This document shows positions 1 to 9,988 of a DNA stretch of 64,000 nt, one piece after another. Source of the stretch: Nitrospira sp. (GTDB lineage Bacteria > Nitrospirota > Nitrospiria > Nitrospirales > Nitrospiraceae); NCBI GenBank assembly GCA_022226955.1, contig CP092079.1, positions 537,217 through 601,216 on the forward strand. The letters run 5' to 3'. The notes below the pieces were generated by a model. The model worked only from the letters and a program-made list of their open reading frames with translations, was not told the origin of the DNA and made no database searches. Both the position numbers and the translations under genes were made by a program. How positions within the stretch are numbered: position 1 is the stretch's first letter; the number at the start of each line of letters is the position of its first letter.

Positions 1-1
1 C

Positions 2-757
2 AATGGCCTGATGCTGCAAGCCGGTCTTTTCAACAGCTTCATCGGGTACGACTCGCTCTATGCCAAGGATAATTTCAACTACACCCGCTCGTGGATCGCA
101 GATTATTCGCCCTACCTGATGTTCGGCGCGAATGCGCAGTACACCTTCAACGACCGGTGGACGGGAGTATTCTTCATCGTCAATGACTACTTTCATCTTC
201 AGAACGCGAACCACGTCCCGAGTTATGGCGCGCAAGTCGCCTACAAACCCAGCGCCTCCTGGCTCTTCAAGGAAACGATCTACTACGGTCCCGATCAGTC
301 GGACACGTCGCTCAAGTATTGGCGGTCGTTCTCGGATACGATTGTGGAATGGAAAGTTAATGACGATATCACTCTTGCCGGCGACTATCAGGTCGGAACC
401 CAGGAAATGGCTGTGCCGGGAAGCCCTCGCGTGTTCTATATGGGGGCGGCATTCCCGATGCGATGGCACATCGGAGGGCCCTGGAGCCTGGCGCTCAGGC
501 CGGAAGTCTATTGGGACAGAAGCGGCCTGATAACTGGTTCAGAGCAGTTCATCAAAGCGGTCACGACGACTGCCGAATATAAGCTGCCGTATAAGTGGAC
601 GAACATGATCGCAAGGCTCGAATACCGCTACGACGACTCGACTGGTTCGGGAGGGGGCTTCTTCAAGGGCAACGCAATTGCTCCTGGAGTCATCGGGTTG
701 ACGCCGGCGCAGCAGATGGTGATCTTCGGCCTGATCTGGACGATGGATTCGCCGTAA
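2..757 (+). CDS. Outer-membrane beta-barrel porin (OmpL-like, bbp2 type), 5'-truncated
   Basis: The reading frame is open to the left edge, so this is the C-terminal part (about 251 codons) of a longer protein. The sequence alternates aromatic and polar residues in amphipathic strands, for example the segments around YRYDDS and FGLIWTMDSP near the end. This pattern fits the putative beta-barrel porin-2 (OmpL-like) family, and I recall such porins upstream of kdp genes in related genomes. It probably forms a passive outer-membrane channel. The kdp leader follows about 170 bases downstream on the same strand, so a functional link to potassium or osmotic response is possible but only inferred. 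The family call rests on pattern recognition. The signal peptide lies outside the window. Confidence 0.65.
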   Translation, partial: NGLMLQAGLFNSFIGYDSLYAKDNFNYTRSWIADYSPYLMFGANAQYTFNDRWTGVFFIVNDYFHLQNANHVPSYGAQVAYKPSASWLFKETIYYGPDQSDTSLKYWRSFSDTIVEWKVNDDITLAGDYQVGTQEMAVPGSPRVFYMGAAFPMRWHIGGPWSLALRPEVYWDRSGLITGSEQFIKAVTTTAEYKLPYKWTNMIARLEYRYDDSTGSGGGFFKGNAIAPGVIGLTPAQQMVIFGLIWTMDSP

Positions 758-824
758 TCCTCCTGCCCAGACCCCTTCGCTCGCCGCTCGAATCACAGAA
801 AATTGCTCCCCCAATCCCTCGCAG

Positions 825-842
825 TTTTTACACCGTTTTTAC
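825..842 (+). promoter_or_regulatory. Direct repeat TTTTTAC-N4-TTTTTAC, candidate KdpE operator
   Basis: Two identical heptamers TTTTTAC start 11 bases apart (825-831 and 836-842), one helical turn, in the leader between the porin gene and the kdp operon. OmpR/PhoB-class regulators such as KdpE bind tandem half-sites with this spacing, and the E. coli kdp operator is also T-rich with TTTACA-like half-sites. The window encodes its own KdpD/KdpE, so autoregulation is likely. Binding is inferred from sequence only. Confidence 0.4.
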
Positions 843-926
843 GTTCCTCGGTCTAAGGTACCTACACAAAAATAGAAAAAGACATGCTGGATCGCCGTCT
901 CTTTCCCGGCAAGTGAGGAGCCTGCC

Positions 927-1007
927 ATGGATTTTCTCTATCTGGCCGCTGTCGTTTTGTTTCTCCTGCTGTCCGTCTGGCTCATATCGGCGCTGAGGCG
1001 GCTATGA
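927..1007 (+). CDS. 26-residue single-membrane-span microprotein at head of kdp operon
   Basis: A 26-codon frame starts with ATG behind a good ribosome site (GAGGAG, 8 bases upstream). It encodes Met-Asp-Phe-Leu-Tyr followed by a hydrophobic helix and a basic tail (ALRRL), so it should be one N-out/C-in membrane span. Its TGA overlaps the kdpF ATG by four bases (ATGA). It looks like a second KdpF-like peptide, but it is not the canonical one, which follows. I recall short ORFs of this kind ahead of kdpF in other genomes, usually left unannotated. A role in Kdp complex stability or in KdpD sensing is speculation. Confidence 0.5.
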   Translation: MDFLYLAAVVLFLLLSVWLISALRRL

Positions 1008-1093
1008 ATGCGATGTATGTGCTCGGGGGAATTCTATCCCTGGGATTGTTGGTGTATCTCATGGTCGCGCTGCTGAAACCGGAGTGGTTCTGA
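1004..1093 (+). CDS. kdpF: KdpF, small membrane subunit of K+-transporting ATPase
   Basis: The 29-residue product has a single hydrophobic helix and ends KPEWF, matching E. coli KdpF in length (29 residues) and in layout (GxLLxxLxxYLxxAL, then a short acidic/aromatic tail). KdpF sits against KdpA in the inner membrane and stabilises the KdpFABC complex. Its start overlaps the preceding microprotein by four bases. Its stop TGA overlaps the kdpA ATG by one base, so the three are translationally coupled. Too short for most gene callers, but position and pattern make it secure. Confidence 0.85.
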   Translation: MNAMYVLGGILSLGLLVYLMVALLKPEWF

Positions 1094-2898
1094 TGACGCT
1101 CAGCGGACTGGCGCAAATCGCGCTCTACTTCGCCGCGCTGCTCGCGCTGGTCAAACCGCTGGGATGGTACATGGCGCGGGTGTATACAGGCCAAGCCTGC
1201 GGGCTCGACCGAGTCGTGGGTCCGTTCGAGCGGCTGCTGTATCGTGTGTGCGGCCTGCGTGAATCCGAGGAAATGGATTGGAAGACCTACGGGATTGCCA
1301 TGCTGGCCTTCAACGGCACGGGGCTGGTCCTGCTGTATGGACTGTTGCGACTCCAGGCATGGCTTCCGCTGAACCCGGCTGGGCTGGGCGCGGTCCCGCC
1401 GGACCTCGCGTTCAATACGGCGGCAAGCTTCGTGACCAATACGAACTGGCAGGCCTACGGCGGCGAAACGACGCTGAGCCATCTGACTCAAATGGCGGGA
1501 CTCACCGTGCAGAACTTTGTGTCCGCTGCGACCGGGATGGCGATTCTGGCCGCCTTGATCAGAGGGCTCGCGCGGCGCGGGGCCCAGACTATCGGCAACT
1601 TTTGGACAGATCTTGTCCGGGGCACACTCTACATTCTTCTGCCGCTGGCCCTGCTCTTCTCCCTGCTGTTGGTGTGGCAAGGCGTCGTTCAGACGTCCGT
1701 GTCTTCCCAGACCGTCCCCCTGCTACAGCCAGCCGGCTATGCCAAGCCTGTGCTGGATGCGGGCGGCCAGCCGGCGCTGGATGAACAGGGGCAGCCGAAA
1801 ACAGAACCGGCAACGGTAATCGAACAGGTCTTGGCGGTTGGGCCAGTTGCGTCTCAGATCGCCATCAAGCAGCTCGGGACCAACGGCGGCGGTTTCTTCA
1901 ACGTTAATTCGGCCCATCCATTCGAGAACCCGACGTCGTTGAGCAACTTCTTGGAGATGCTGGCGATCCTGCTGATTCCCGCCTCCCTCTGTTATACGTT
2001 TGGAGTCATGGTCGGAGATACGCGCCAGGGCTGGGCGCTTCTTGCGGCGATGACTATTCTCTTGCTCTGCTTTATTCCCCTGGGCCTGTGGGCCGAGCAA
2101 AACGGCAATCCGGCCTTAACGGCGATGGGGATCGATCAGGCGTCCGGTGCGGGACAATCCGGCGGCAACATGGAAGGCAAAGAGACGCGATTCGGCATCG
2201 CCAACTCCGTTCTGTGGGCGGCCGCCACCACGGCGGCTTCAAACGGCGCGGTCAATTCGATGCACGATTCCTACATGCCGCTGGGCGGGCTAATGCCGCT
2301 TGTCCTGATGCAGTTTGGCGAAGTGGTGTTCGGCGGGGCCGGCTCGGGTCTCTACGGGATGATCGTCTTTGCCATCATTGCCGTATTCGTCGCAGGATTG
2401 ATGGTCGGGAGAACGCCGGAATATCTGGGGAAGAAAATCGAGCCCTATGAAATAAAGATGGCGGCCTTGCTGATCTTGATCATGCCCATGACCGTGCTTG
2501 GACTGACGGCGCTCGCGGTCAGCCTCGATGCCGGCACCTCGTCGGTATTGAATCCGGGGCCGCATGGCTTCAGCGAAGTGCTGTACGCCTATACCTCGCA
2601 AGGCAACAATAATGGCAGTGCGTTCGGCGGACTGAATGCCAACAGCCCGTTTTACAATCTCACTGGGGGGATTGCGATGCTGATCTCCCGCTTCTGGCTG
2701 GCGATTCCCACGCTGGCCCTGGCCGGCGCGCTGGCGAGAAAAACTCCCATCCCGGCCGGCCCTGGGACCTTGCCGACCGATACGCCGCTGTTTGTTGTCT
2801 TGCTGATCGGAGTCGTTGTGTTCGTGGGGGCGCTGACGTTCGTGCCCGCACTGGCTCTGGGGCCAGTCATAGAACATATTGTGATGGTAAGCCGGTGA
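1093..2898 (+). CDS. kdpA: KdpA, potassium-binding and translocating subunit
   Basis: The product is 601 residues and strongly hydrophobic, with about ten membrane helices. It is the potassium-channel-like subunit of the high-affinity KdpFABC pump. The four-fold repeated selectivity filters are visible, for example VTNTNWQAY near residue 120 and GTNGGGFFN at about 262-270. ATG 1093 was chosen over an in-frame GTG at 1084, because it overlaps the kdpF stop and gives an N-terminus like the family. kdpB follows after 25 bases. Length matches the usual 550-600 residues. Expression is expected under potassium limitation through KdpDE. Confidence 0.97.
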   Translation: MTLSGLAQIALYFAALLALVKPLGWYMARVYTGQACGLDRVVGPFERLLYRVCGLRESEEMDWKTYGIAMLAFNGTGLVLLYGLLRLQAWLPLNPAGLGAVPPDLAFNTAASFVTNTNWQAYGGETTLSHLTQMAGLTVQNFVSAATGMAILAALIRGLARRGAQTIGNFWTDLVRGTLYILLPLALLFSLLLVWQGVVQTSVSSQTVPLLQPAGYAKPVLDAGGQPALDEQGQPKTEPATVIEQVLAVGPVASQIAIKQLGTNGGGFFNVNSAHPFENPTSLSNFLEMLAILLIPASLCYTFGVMVGDTRQGWALLAAMTILLLCFIPLGLWAEQNGNPALTAMGIDQASGAGQSGGNMEGKETRFGIANSVLWAAATTAASNGAVNSMHDSYMPLGGLMPLVLMQFGEVVFGGAGSGLYGMIVFAIIAVFVAGLMVGRTPEYLGKKIEPYEIKMAALLILIMPMTVLGLTALAVSLDAGTSSVLNPGPHGFSEVLYAYTSQGNNNGSAFGGLNANSPFYNLTGGIAMLISRFWLAIPTLALAGALARKTPIPAGPGTLPTDTPLFVVLLIGVVVFVGALTFVPALALGPVIEHIVMVSR

Positions 2899-2923
2899 CC
2901 GCGCGGGCGGGGAGGATGTCGAT

Positions 2924-5005
2924 ATGACAACGCCAGTCAAGAAACGGCGAGTCGATCCGCAGATTGTGCGGCGAGCCCTGGTGGAATCTGTCCGGAAGCT
3001 GCACCCGCGCCATCAATTTCGCAATCCGGTTATGTTCGTGGTGACGGTCGGGAGCTTGCTGACGACCGTTCTGTTTGTCCAGGCGCTGGTTGGGGCCGGC
3101 GATGCGCCGGTCTGGTTCATCCTCGCCATCGCGCTCTGGCTCTGGTTCACCGTGCTGTTCGCAAACTTTGCCGAAGCCATGGCGGAAGGCCGTGGAAAAG
3201 CGCAGGCGGAATCGTTGCGCGCGTCCCGGTGCGACTTGAGCGCAAAGAAATTGGAGAAGCAGGAGTCAGGAGGGCAGTATCTCAGAGAGCCATCCGCCAT
3301 CGTCCCCGCGAGCGCTTTGAAGCGGGGCGATGTCGTGCTGGCGGAGGCCGGCGATTTTATTCCGTGCGATGGAGAGGTCATTCAAGGCATCGCGTCGGTG
3401 AACGAAAGCGCCATCACCGGTGAAAGCGCTCCCGTCATTCGAGAGAGCGGCGATCGCAGCGCCGTGACGGGCGGCACCCGCGTGTTGTCGGACTGGCTGG
3501 TCATACGGATTACGGCCAGCCCGGGCGAGACCTTCTTGGACCGGATGATTGCGATGGTCGAAGGGGCTAAGCGGCAAAAGACGCCGAATGAAATCGCCCT
3601 CAATATTCTGCTGGCGGCATTGACGGTCATCTTTCTCCTGGCCACGGCCACGCTCCTCCCCTTTTCCCTCTACAGCGTGCAATCGGCTGGGCAGGGAGCC
3701 CCGGTTACGGTGACAGTGTTAGTCGCGCTGCTGGTCTGCCTGATTCCGACGACGATTGGAGGATTGCTCTCCGCCATCGGGATTGCGGGCATGGACAGAA
3801 TGGTGCAGGCGAACGTCATTGCCATGTCCGGCAAGGCCGTGGAAGCGGCCGGCGATGTGGACGTGCTGCTGCTCGATAAAACCGGCACCATTACATTGGG
3901 GAACCGGCAAGCGACCGAGTTCTTTCCGGCCGATGGCGTGGGCGAGCAGGCGCTGGCCGATGCGGCGCAGCTCTCGTCGCTGGCGGATGAAACGCCGGAG
4001 GGGCGCAGCATCGTGGTTCTGGCCAAGGAGAAGTATGGGTTGCGCGCGCGCGATCTTCGCGAGCTTGGCGCGACCTTCATTCCATTTACGGCGCAAACCA
4101 GCATGAGCGGAGTCAATGTGAACGGACGGGAAATCCGCAAGGGATCCGATCGCGCGATCGAAGCCTATGTGAAGCAGCAGGGCGGACACTTTTCTCACGC
4201 GGTCCGGATGCATGTGGAAGCCATTGCGAAGCAGGGCGGCACGCCACTGGTCGTGGCGGAGGGGCCCAAAGTGTTGGGCGCGATTTACCTCAAAGATATC
4301 GTCAAGGGCGGCATCAAAGAACGGTTTGCCGAATTGCGGCGCATGGGCATCAAGACGGTGATGATCACCGGAGACAATCCGCAGACTGCCGCGGCCGTGG
4401 CCGCGGAAGCCGGCGTCGACGACTTCCTGGCGCAGGCCACACCTGAAGCCAAGCTCAAGATGATTCGTGAAATGCAAGCCGGCGGACGGCTGGTCGCCAT
4501 GACGGGGGACGGCACGAACGACGCGCCGGCGCTGGCGCAGGCCGATGTGGCCGTCGCGATGAACAGCGGGACGCAAGCGGCGAAAGAGGCGGGCAACCTG
4601 GTCGACCTGGATTCCAATCCAACCAAGCTGATCGAGATCGTGGAAATCGGAAAACAGCTGCTCATGACGCGCGGCGCCTTGACTACGTTCAGCATCGCCA
4701 ACGATGTGGCGAAATATTTTGCGATCGTTCCCGCCGCCTTCGCTTCGACCTATCCCGCGCTCAACGGGCTCAACGTCATGGGACTGGCAACGCCGGCCAG
4801 CGCCGTGTTGTCGGCGGTGATCTTCAACGCGTTGATTATTGTCGCGCTTATTCCGCTCGCCCTCCGTGGCATCCCCTATCAACCGATCGGCGCCGCGCTG
4901 TTGCTGCGCCGGCATCTCCTGATGTACGGGCTGGGAGGGATCGTCGTGCCCTTCGTGGGCATCAAGCTCATCGATTTGCTGCTTGTTGCGCTGCATTTAG
5001 TCTGA
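2924..5005 (+). CDS. kdpB: KdpB, P-type ATPase catalytic subunit
   Basis: The 693-residue P-type ATPase hydrolyses ATP to drive potassium import through KdpA. Diagnostic motifs are present: TGES (165-168) in the actuator domain, DKTGT with the phosphorylated Asp318, KGSD in the nucleotide domain, and [12 protein letters not shown] (526 onward) with the hinge Asp residues. Ser residues in the [19 protein letters not shown] stretch resemble the family. ATG is preceded by a GGGAGG ribosome site. The TGA stop is part of the ribosome site of kdpC. All key residues seem intact, so the pump should be active. Confidence 0.98.
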   Translation: MTTPVKKRRVDPQIVRRALVESVRKLHPRHQFRNPVMFVVTVGSLLTTVLFVQALVGAGDAPVWFILAIALWLWFTVLFANFAEAMAEGRGKAQAESLRASRCDLSAKKLEKQESGGQYLREPSAIVPASALKRGDVVLAEAGDFIPCDGEVIQGIASVNESAITGESAPVIRESGDRSAVTGGTRVLSDWLVIRITASPGETFLDRMIAMVEGAKRQKTPNEIALNILLAALTVIFLLATATLLPFSLYSVQSAGQGAPVTVTVLVALLVCLIPTTIGGLLSAIGIAGMDRMVQANVIAMSGKAVEAAGDVDVLLLDKTGTITLGNRQATEFFPADGVGEQALADAAQLSSLADETPEGRSIVVLAKEKYGLRARDLRELGATFIPFTAQTSMSGVNVNGREIRKGSDRAIEAYVKQQGGHFSHAVRMHVEAIAKQGGTPLVVAEGPKVLGAIYLKDIVKGGIKERFAELRRMGIKTVMITGDNPQTAAAVAAEAGVDDFLAQATPEAKLKMIREMQAGGRLVAMTGDGTNDAPALAQADVAVAMNSGTQAAKEAGNLVDLDSNPTKLIEIVEIGKQLLMTRGALTTFSIANDVAKYFAIVPAAFASTYPALNGLNVMGLATPASAVLSAVIFNALIIVALIPLALRGIPYQPIGAALLLRRHLLMYGLGGIVVPFVGIKLIDLLLVALHLV

Positions 5006-5015
5006 GGAGGTTCGC

Positions 5016-5648
5016 GTGCTGACCCAGCTTCGCCCGGCATTGACGGCCTTCGCGGCCCTGACCCTGATCACTGGGTTTCTGTATCCGCTCGCGATCACGG
5101 GGATTGCGCAGGCGCTGTTTCCGTGGCAAGCCAATGGCAGCCTGATCTTGAACGGGGGTCGGCCAGTCGGCTCTTCACTGATTGGTCAGCCGTTCGACGA
5201 ACCGGAGTATTTTTGGAGCCGCCCTTCCGCCACGAGTCCGTTTCCCTACCATGCCGCTGCTTCATCCGGGTCCAACCTTGGCCCGACCAATGCTGCGCTG
5301 ATGCGGGCTGTGCAGGCTCGCATCGACGCGCTCCAGGCCGCCGATCCCGGCAATCCGCTTCCTCTTCCGGTCGACTTGGTCACGGCTTCGGGGAGCGGGC
5401 TGGACCCACATATCAGTCCTGCCGCGGCCGAGTATCAGGTTCGCCGGATTGCCCGCGCGCGACGATTAGACGAAGCGGTCGTTCGAGGGCTTGTGGCGCA
5501 GCATATGGAAGGACGCCAGTTTGGAATTTTCGGGGAGCCTCGGGTGAACGTGCTGGCGCTGAATCTCGCCCTGGACCGTCATGTGCAAGAGACTCGCGCG
5601 CGCCAGTATTTTCTGAACCAACGCCCGCCAGTGCCTGGTGTGTCGTGA
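5016..5648 (+). CDS. kdpC: KdpC, chaperone-like subunit of K+-transporting ATPase
   Basis: The 210-residue protein has one N-terminal membrane helix (about residues 8-30) followed by a periplasmic domain with the family signatures GSx[15 protein letters not shown] and NLGPTN. KdpC helps ATP binding and stabilises KdpB. Translation starts with GTG behind a strong TGAGGAGG site that overlaps the kdpB stop. A C-terminal ALNLALD segment is also typical. It is slightly longer than E. coli KdpC (190 residues). The kdpD frame is open from within its last codons. Confidence 0.95.
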   Translation: MLTQLRPALTAFAALTLITGFLYPLAITGIAQALFPWQANGSLILNGGRPVGSSLIGQPFDEPEYFWSRPSATSPFPYHAAASSGSNLGPTNAALMRAVQARIDALQAADPGNPLPLPVDLVTASGSGLDPHISPAAAEYQVRRIARARRLDEAVVRGLVAQHMEGRQFGIFGEPRVNVLALNLALDRHVQETRARQYFLNQRPPVPGVS

Positions 5649-5751
5649 TGAGACGGCCCGCACGCTCGTTGACCGGGTTGGACATCTCTTCTACACTGCG
5701 GCGACGGTTCCGATCCTCGCAGTACTCCCTGTTGCCAATCTCATACCTCTG

Positions 5752-8454
5752 ATGGAAGAACCACGTCTCGATCCAGATGCTTTGCTGAGGCGCGTGCAGG
5801 CTGAAGAAGCCGCGCAGGCGAACGGCACGCTCAAGGTTTTTTTCGGCGCTACGGCCGGCGTCGGGAAAACCTATGCGATGCTCAGGGCGGCGCGCGACCA
5901 GCAGCGTGATGGCGTGGACGTGATGATCGGGTGGGTTGAAACGCATGGGCGCGTGGAAACCGAAGCGCAGCTGGAAGGGCTGGCGATTCTGCCTCCCCGC
6001 GTGGTCGAGCATCGCGGGACTACCTTGCGGGAATTCGATCTCGATGCGGCGCTCTCCCGCCGCCCCCAGCTCATTCTCATGGACGAACTGGCCCACACCA
6101 ACGCGCCCGGCTTCCGGCATCCGAAACGATGGCAGGATGTGAAGGAGCTGTTGAATGCGGGTATCGATGTCTATACGACGGTCAACGTGCAGCACTTGGA
6201 ATGTCTGAACGATGTGGTGGCGCAGATCACCGGCGTGCGGGTGAATGAAACGGTGCCGGATTCGCTGTTTGAACGGGCCGACGATGTCGAGCTGATCGAT
6301 CTTCCCCCGGACGACTTATTGCAACGGCTGAAAGACGGCAAAGTCTACATGCCGGAGCAAGCGCAACAAGCGCTGCAGAGTTTCTTCCGCAAGGGGAATT
6401 TGATTGCCTTGCGCGAAATGGCTCTCCGGCGGACCGCCGAACGGGTCGATCAGCAGATGGAGGTCTATCGCCGAGACCATGCCGTGGTCCAAACATGGCC
6501 GGCCGCCGAGACGATCATGGTCTGCGTGAACATGAAGCCCCGAGGGCCTCGCTTGGTGAGAGCCGCCAGAACGATGGCGACAGGGCTGCATGCCAAATGG
6601 ATTGCCGTGTATGTCCAGACTCCCCGGCATCTCCGCATGCCTCAAGCCGATCGCGACCGGGTGAATCAGACGCTCCGGCTCGCTGAGCTGCTGGGCGCCG
6701 AGACGGCCGTGCTCAGCGGGGCCAATGTCGCGCAGGAACTGCTGTCCTATGCCCGCGCGAGGAACGCGGCGAAGATCATTGTGGGAAAGCCGGTCCGCGC
6801 CCGATGGAAAGAGTGGGTGTTCGGCTCGGTGGTGGCGGAGCTCGTGCAGCACAGTGGGGAGACCGACATCTATGTCATTGCCGGTGAGGCCGGTGAAGGG
6901 CAGCCGCCGGAGGACCGGCCGCGGCGGCGGACCAGCGAGTTGCCGGGCTATGCCGTGGCGTCTCTCGGCGTGCTGGCGGCGACGGCGGTCGCCTGGCCGA
7001 TGTTCCCGTATTTCGCCGCGGCGAATTTGATCATGATGTATCTCATCGCGGTGATCGTCATCGCGATCCGCCTCGGGCGCGGACCGTCGGTGTTCGCGTC
7101 GGTGCTGAGCGTGGCCTGCTTCGATTTTTTCTTCGTCACGCCCTACTATTCCTTCGCCGTCTCCGACCTGCAATATCTGCTGACGTTCGGGGTCATGCTG
7201 GTCGTGGCCTTGGTCATCAGCAATCTTGCCGTGCGGTTGCATCAGCAAGCTGAATTGGCCCGCTATCGGGAGCGCCGCACCGGCGTGCTCTATGCGCTGA
7301 GCCGCGATCTCGCCACCCACCGAGGGACTGGCGTGCTGGCGCAGCTGGCGGCGAAGCATCTTCGAGACGTGTTTAACGGGCAGGTCGCGATTTTTCTGGC
7401 GGATGCCGACAAGCGGGTGCAAGTGCAACGGGGGGAGCTGCTGCATTTTGAATTCGATCCCAAGGAGTCGGGCGTGGCTCAATGGGTGTTCGACCATGGC
7501 GAGCGAGCTGGGTTGGGAACCGATACGCTGCCGGGCACGAGCGCGCTCTACCTGCCGCTGACCGGTTCCGCCGGCGCGATCGGAGTGGTGGCCGTGCGGC
7601 CGGCCGAACACAGCCAGCTCTTGGACTCCGATCAGCTGCTGTTGCTGGAAACGTTGGTCAATCAAGTGGCCTTGGCGATCGAGCGCACGCGCCTATCCGA
7701 GGCGGCGCAGCAAGCGCAGGTGAACGTAGAAACGGAACGCATGCGGAACGCCATTCTCAGTTCCGTCTCCCACGATTTGCGGACTCCGCTGGCCACGATT
7801 ACCGGCGCGGCCAGTAGCTTGCTGGACGGCCAGGGGCACCTCGATCCGACTGCCGGCCTGGAGCTCGCGCGCTCTATTTATCGAGAGGCGGATCGCCTGG
7901 ATCGCTTGCTCCGGAACCTGCTGGACATGATGCGGATCGAAGCTGGGGCGGTGCAACTCAACAAGGAGTGGCATCCCGTGGATGAAGTGGTCGGCGCGGC
8001 TCTGGCCAGGTTAGAGGGGCGGTTGCGCGATCATACCGTCAACACGGCGTTTCCAGCCGATCTGCCGCTGGCGCTGGTCGATGGGGTGCTTCTTGAGCAG
8101 GTGGTGATCAATCTCGTGGAGAATGCCGTGAAGTACGCGCCTGCGGGAAGCGCGATCGATTTGTCCGCGTCGGCGAGCGAGCGTGAAATAATCGTCGAAG
8201 TGGCAGATCGAGGCCCGGGAATTCCGGCCGGCGAGGAGGCTCGTATCTTCGACAAATTCTATCGCGCCAAACCCGCGCGAGAAGGGGGCGTCGGCCTTGG
8301 GCTGACCATTTGCCGAGGGGTTATCGACGCGCATGGCGGGCGCATCTGGGCCGAGAACAGACCAGGCGGCGGAGCGGTCTTCCGCTTCGCGATCCCGCTG
8401 TCGGAACGTCAGCCCTCTGTTGAATTGGAGCCAGCCGAACCGAAATCGGCCTAA
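5752..8454 (+). CDS. kdpD: KdpD, sensor histidine kinase for potassium/turgor
   Basis: The product (900 residues from this ATG) contains the KdpD N-terminal domain with a Walker [10 protein letters not shown] at 32-40 and the DELAHTNAP signature. Then come a UspA-like domain, four membrane helices around residues 400-495, a GAF-like region, and a histidine kinase core with phospho-acceptor His674 in [12 protein letters not shown]1 and G2 boxes follow ([26 protein letters not shown]). The frame is open from a GTG at 5638 inside kdpC, but the ATG at 5752 gives an N-terminus aligned with E. coli KdpD ([12 protein letters not shown] versus EPLRPDPDRLL). It senses low potassium or ionic stress and phosphorylates KdpE. 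Confidence 0.95.
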   Translation: MEEPRLDPDALLRRVQAEEAAQANGTLKVFFGATAGVGKTYAMLRAARDQQRDGVDVMIGWVETHGRVETEAQLEGLAILPPRVVEHRGTTLREFDLDAALSRRPQLILMDELAHTNAPGFRHPKRWQDVKELLNAGIDVYTTVNVQHLECLNDVVAQITGVRVNETVPDSLFERADDVELIDLPPDDLLQRLKDGKVYMPEQAQQALQSFFRKGNLIALREMALRRTAERVDQQMEVYRRDHAVVQTWPAAETIMVCVNMKPRGPRLVRAARTMATGLHAKWIAVYVQTPRHLRMPQADRDRVNQTLRLAELLGAETAVLSGANVAQELLSYARARNAAKIIVGKPVRARWKEWVFGSVVAELVQHSGETDIYVIAGEAGEGQPPEDRPRRRTSELPGYAVASLGVLAATAVAWPMFPYFAAANLIMMYLIAVIVIAIRLGRGPSVFASVLSVACFDFFFVTPYYSFAVSDLQYLLTFGVMLVVALVISNLAVRLHQQAELARYRERRTGVLYALSRDLATHRGTGVLAQLAAKHLRDVFNGQVAIFLADADKRVQVQRGELLHFEFDPKESGVAQWVFDHGERAGLGTDTLPGTSALYLPLTGSAGAIGVVAVRPAEHSQLLDSDQLLLLETLVNQVALAIERTRLSEAAQQAQVNVETERMRNAILSSVSHDLRTPLATITGAASSLLDGQGHLDPTAGLELARSIYREADRLDRLLRNLLDMMRIEAGAVQLNKEWHPVDEVVGAALARLEGRLRDHTVNTAFPADLPLALVDGVLLEQVVINLVENAVKYAPAGSAIDLSASASEREIIVEVADRGPGIPAGEEARIFDKFYRAKPAREGGVGLGLTICRGVIDAHGGRIWAENRPGGGAVFRFAIPLSERQPSVELEPAEPKSA

Positions 8455-8459
8455 TCGAC

Positions 8460-9158
8460 ATGGCAGGGCAAGACGTCACCGTGCTGCTTATCGAAGATGA
8501 ACCGGAGATTCGCCGGTTTCTGCGGACGACTCTGCCCGCGCATGGCTTTCGGCTGTACGAAGCCTCGGCGGGAAAAGACGGCCTGGCGGAAGCCCAGGCA
8601 AGAAACCCGGATCTCATCCTGCTGGACCTTGGCTTGCCGGACCTCGATGGAAGCGAGGTCATTCGCCAATTGCGGGCATGGACCTCCACGCCGATCATCG
8701 TGCTGTCGGCCCGCGAGCAGGAGCAGGTCAAGGTGGCGGCATTCGATCTCGGCGCCGACGATTATGTCACCAAGCCGTTCGGCGTCAACGAGTTGCTCGC
8801 GCGCATGCGCGCGGCGCTTCGCCATATCGCCGGGCCGCCGGGAGGACCGGCCGAGCCGGTATTTACACTCGGCGAGCTCACGGTGGATCTCGGGCGGCGC
8901 CAGGTGTTTGTCTCGAAGAAAGAAACCCATCTCACGCCGATCGAGTACAAACTGCTGACGACGTTGATTCGGTATGCCGGGAAGGTACTGACTCACCGGC
9001 AGCTCCTGAAAGAGGTCTGGGGGCCGCTGCATGTGGACGAAGGGCATTATCTCAGGGTCTACATGCGGCAGTTGCGGAACAAGCTGGAACAGAATCCGGC
9101 CCATCCGCGCTATCTGGTGACCGAGCTGGGTGTTGGGTACCGGCTTCGGGTGGAATAA
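8460..9158 (+). CDS. kdpE: KdpE, OmpR-family response regulator of the kdp operon
   Basis: The 232-residue protein has a receiver domain with the acidic pair near residues 12-14 (EDEPE), phospho-acceptor Asp56 in LLDLGLPDLDG and the conserved KPF (TKPFG) near 106. A winged-helix DNA-binding domain ends in YLRVYMRQLRNKLE and GVGYRL. It starts five bases after the kdpD stop, so sensor and regulator are co-transcribed with their targets. The likely target is the direct repeat in the kdp leader. Confidence 0.95.
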   Translation: MAGQDVTVLLIEDEPEIRRFLRTTLPAHGFRLYEASAGKDGLAEAQARNPDLILLDLGLPDLDGSEVIRQLRAWTSTPIIVLSAREQEQVKVAAFDLGADDYVTKPFGVNELLARMRAALRHIAGPPGGPAEPVFTLGELTVDLGRRQVFVSKKETHLTPIEYKLLTTLIRYAGKVLTHRQLLKEVWGPLHVDEGHYLRVYMRQLRNKLEQNPAHPRYLVTELGVGYRLRVE

Positions 9159-9232
9159 TCGCTCCGCCGCAAGACCCGTAGGATCGATCTCTGTGCAGCA
9201 TCTGCCGCGGAGTCTTCGCCGGATCGATGGGA

Positions 9233-9988
9233 TTATCGCAGAGGAGAGGAGTCGCCGGATGGCTTGCCGGCAAGCGACCGCAGCCGCGCCACTAGCTTTT
9301 CCCCGAAGGCGTCTATCGCCAGACCTTTTGCGTCCTTCAGGGGCCCCGCATCTTCTACCAAGACCGCGGCTCCGGTGCGCTGAGCCTGCCCTTCGGCTGT
9401 GTACCGGTCGAGCACGGTGCCGGTCCGCAGATCCAAGAGCGCGCCGTCGATTACAAACAAGGCATCGCTGATTGTGCCGGGCGCCAGCCAGGCGCCGAGT
9501 ATTGTCGGATAGAGCAGGGCATAATTGTTGTTGTATCGATCCACTGCGCCGACTCCGTCGATCAGCAAGAGGATATCGATGCCATATCGACCAGCGGTTT
9601 GGCGTAATTCCTGGATGGAGAGAGTCCGTACGGTCGGCTCTGCAAGGACCACGACGTCGCGAAGAATCCGCTCGTCACGCAACGACGCGAGCCGATGCGC
9701 CAGCCGGTCTTGCTCCGCGCTCAGCCACTCTCCGGATTGCACCGATTGACGGGTTGGAAACTCCGACCGAATGAAATAGATGCCGAGGCGGAATGGTCCT
9801 GTGAAGGAGAGGCGGCTTCCTGCCGCATTCGTGGCCGCGGCGGTATTGGCCTCAGATGTGCCGCTGAGAAGAGGCATCCGCTGGTGCAAGGTGTCTTGCA
9901 TCGCGACCCGGTCGAATCCCTGGCTGGTCGAGCAAGCGGAGAGGGCGATGAAGAGGAGTGGCAGCAGCCGGTGCAGGTGTCGAGTCAT
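9233..9988 (-). CDS. Predicted lipoprotein, possibly rhombotarget-lipoprotein-like
   Basis: The 251-residue product starts with a basic, hydrophobic leader and a lipobox (IALSAC, Cys about residue 19), so it should be lipidated and exported. The middle part (GPFRLGIYFIRSE, then YGIDILLLIDGVGAVDRYNNN) recalls the pattern of rhombotarget-type lipoproteins, in which a segment reading like YGVDVxALVSYDQ is conserved. That match is from memory and tentative, and no rhombosortase gene was seen nearby. Its ATG overlaps the stop of the upstream dehydrogenase gene by four bases, making it the third gene of a minus-strand operon. It converges on kdpE, with 74 bases between the two stops. Confidence 0.55.
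   Translation of the reverse strand: MTRHLHRLLPLLFIALSACSTSQGFDRVAMQDTLHQRMPLLSGTSEANTAAATNAAGSRLSFTGPFRLGIYFIRSEFPTRQSVQSGEWLSAEQDRLAHRLASLRDERILRDVVVLAEPTVRTLSIQELRQTAGRYGIDILLLIDGVGAVDRYNNNYALLYPTILGAWLAPGTISDALFVIDGALLDLRTGTVLDRYTAEGQAQRTGAAVLVEDAGPLKDAKGLAIDAFGEKLVARLRSLAGKPSGDSSPLR

Noticed and set aside
3719-4996. Long antisense open frame opposite kdpB (425 codons)
   Set aside because: Mirror of a GC-rich coding gene; product has no protein-like pattern and kdpB is certain.
6316-7665. Long antisense open frame opposite kdpD (449 codons)
   Set aside because: Third-position GC effect on the reverse strand; Arg/His-rich, no ribosome site.
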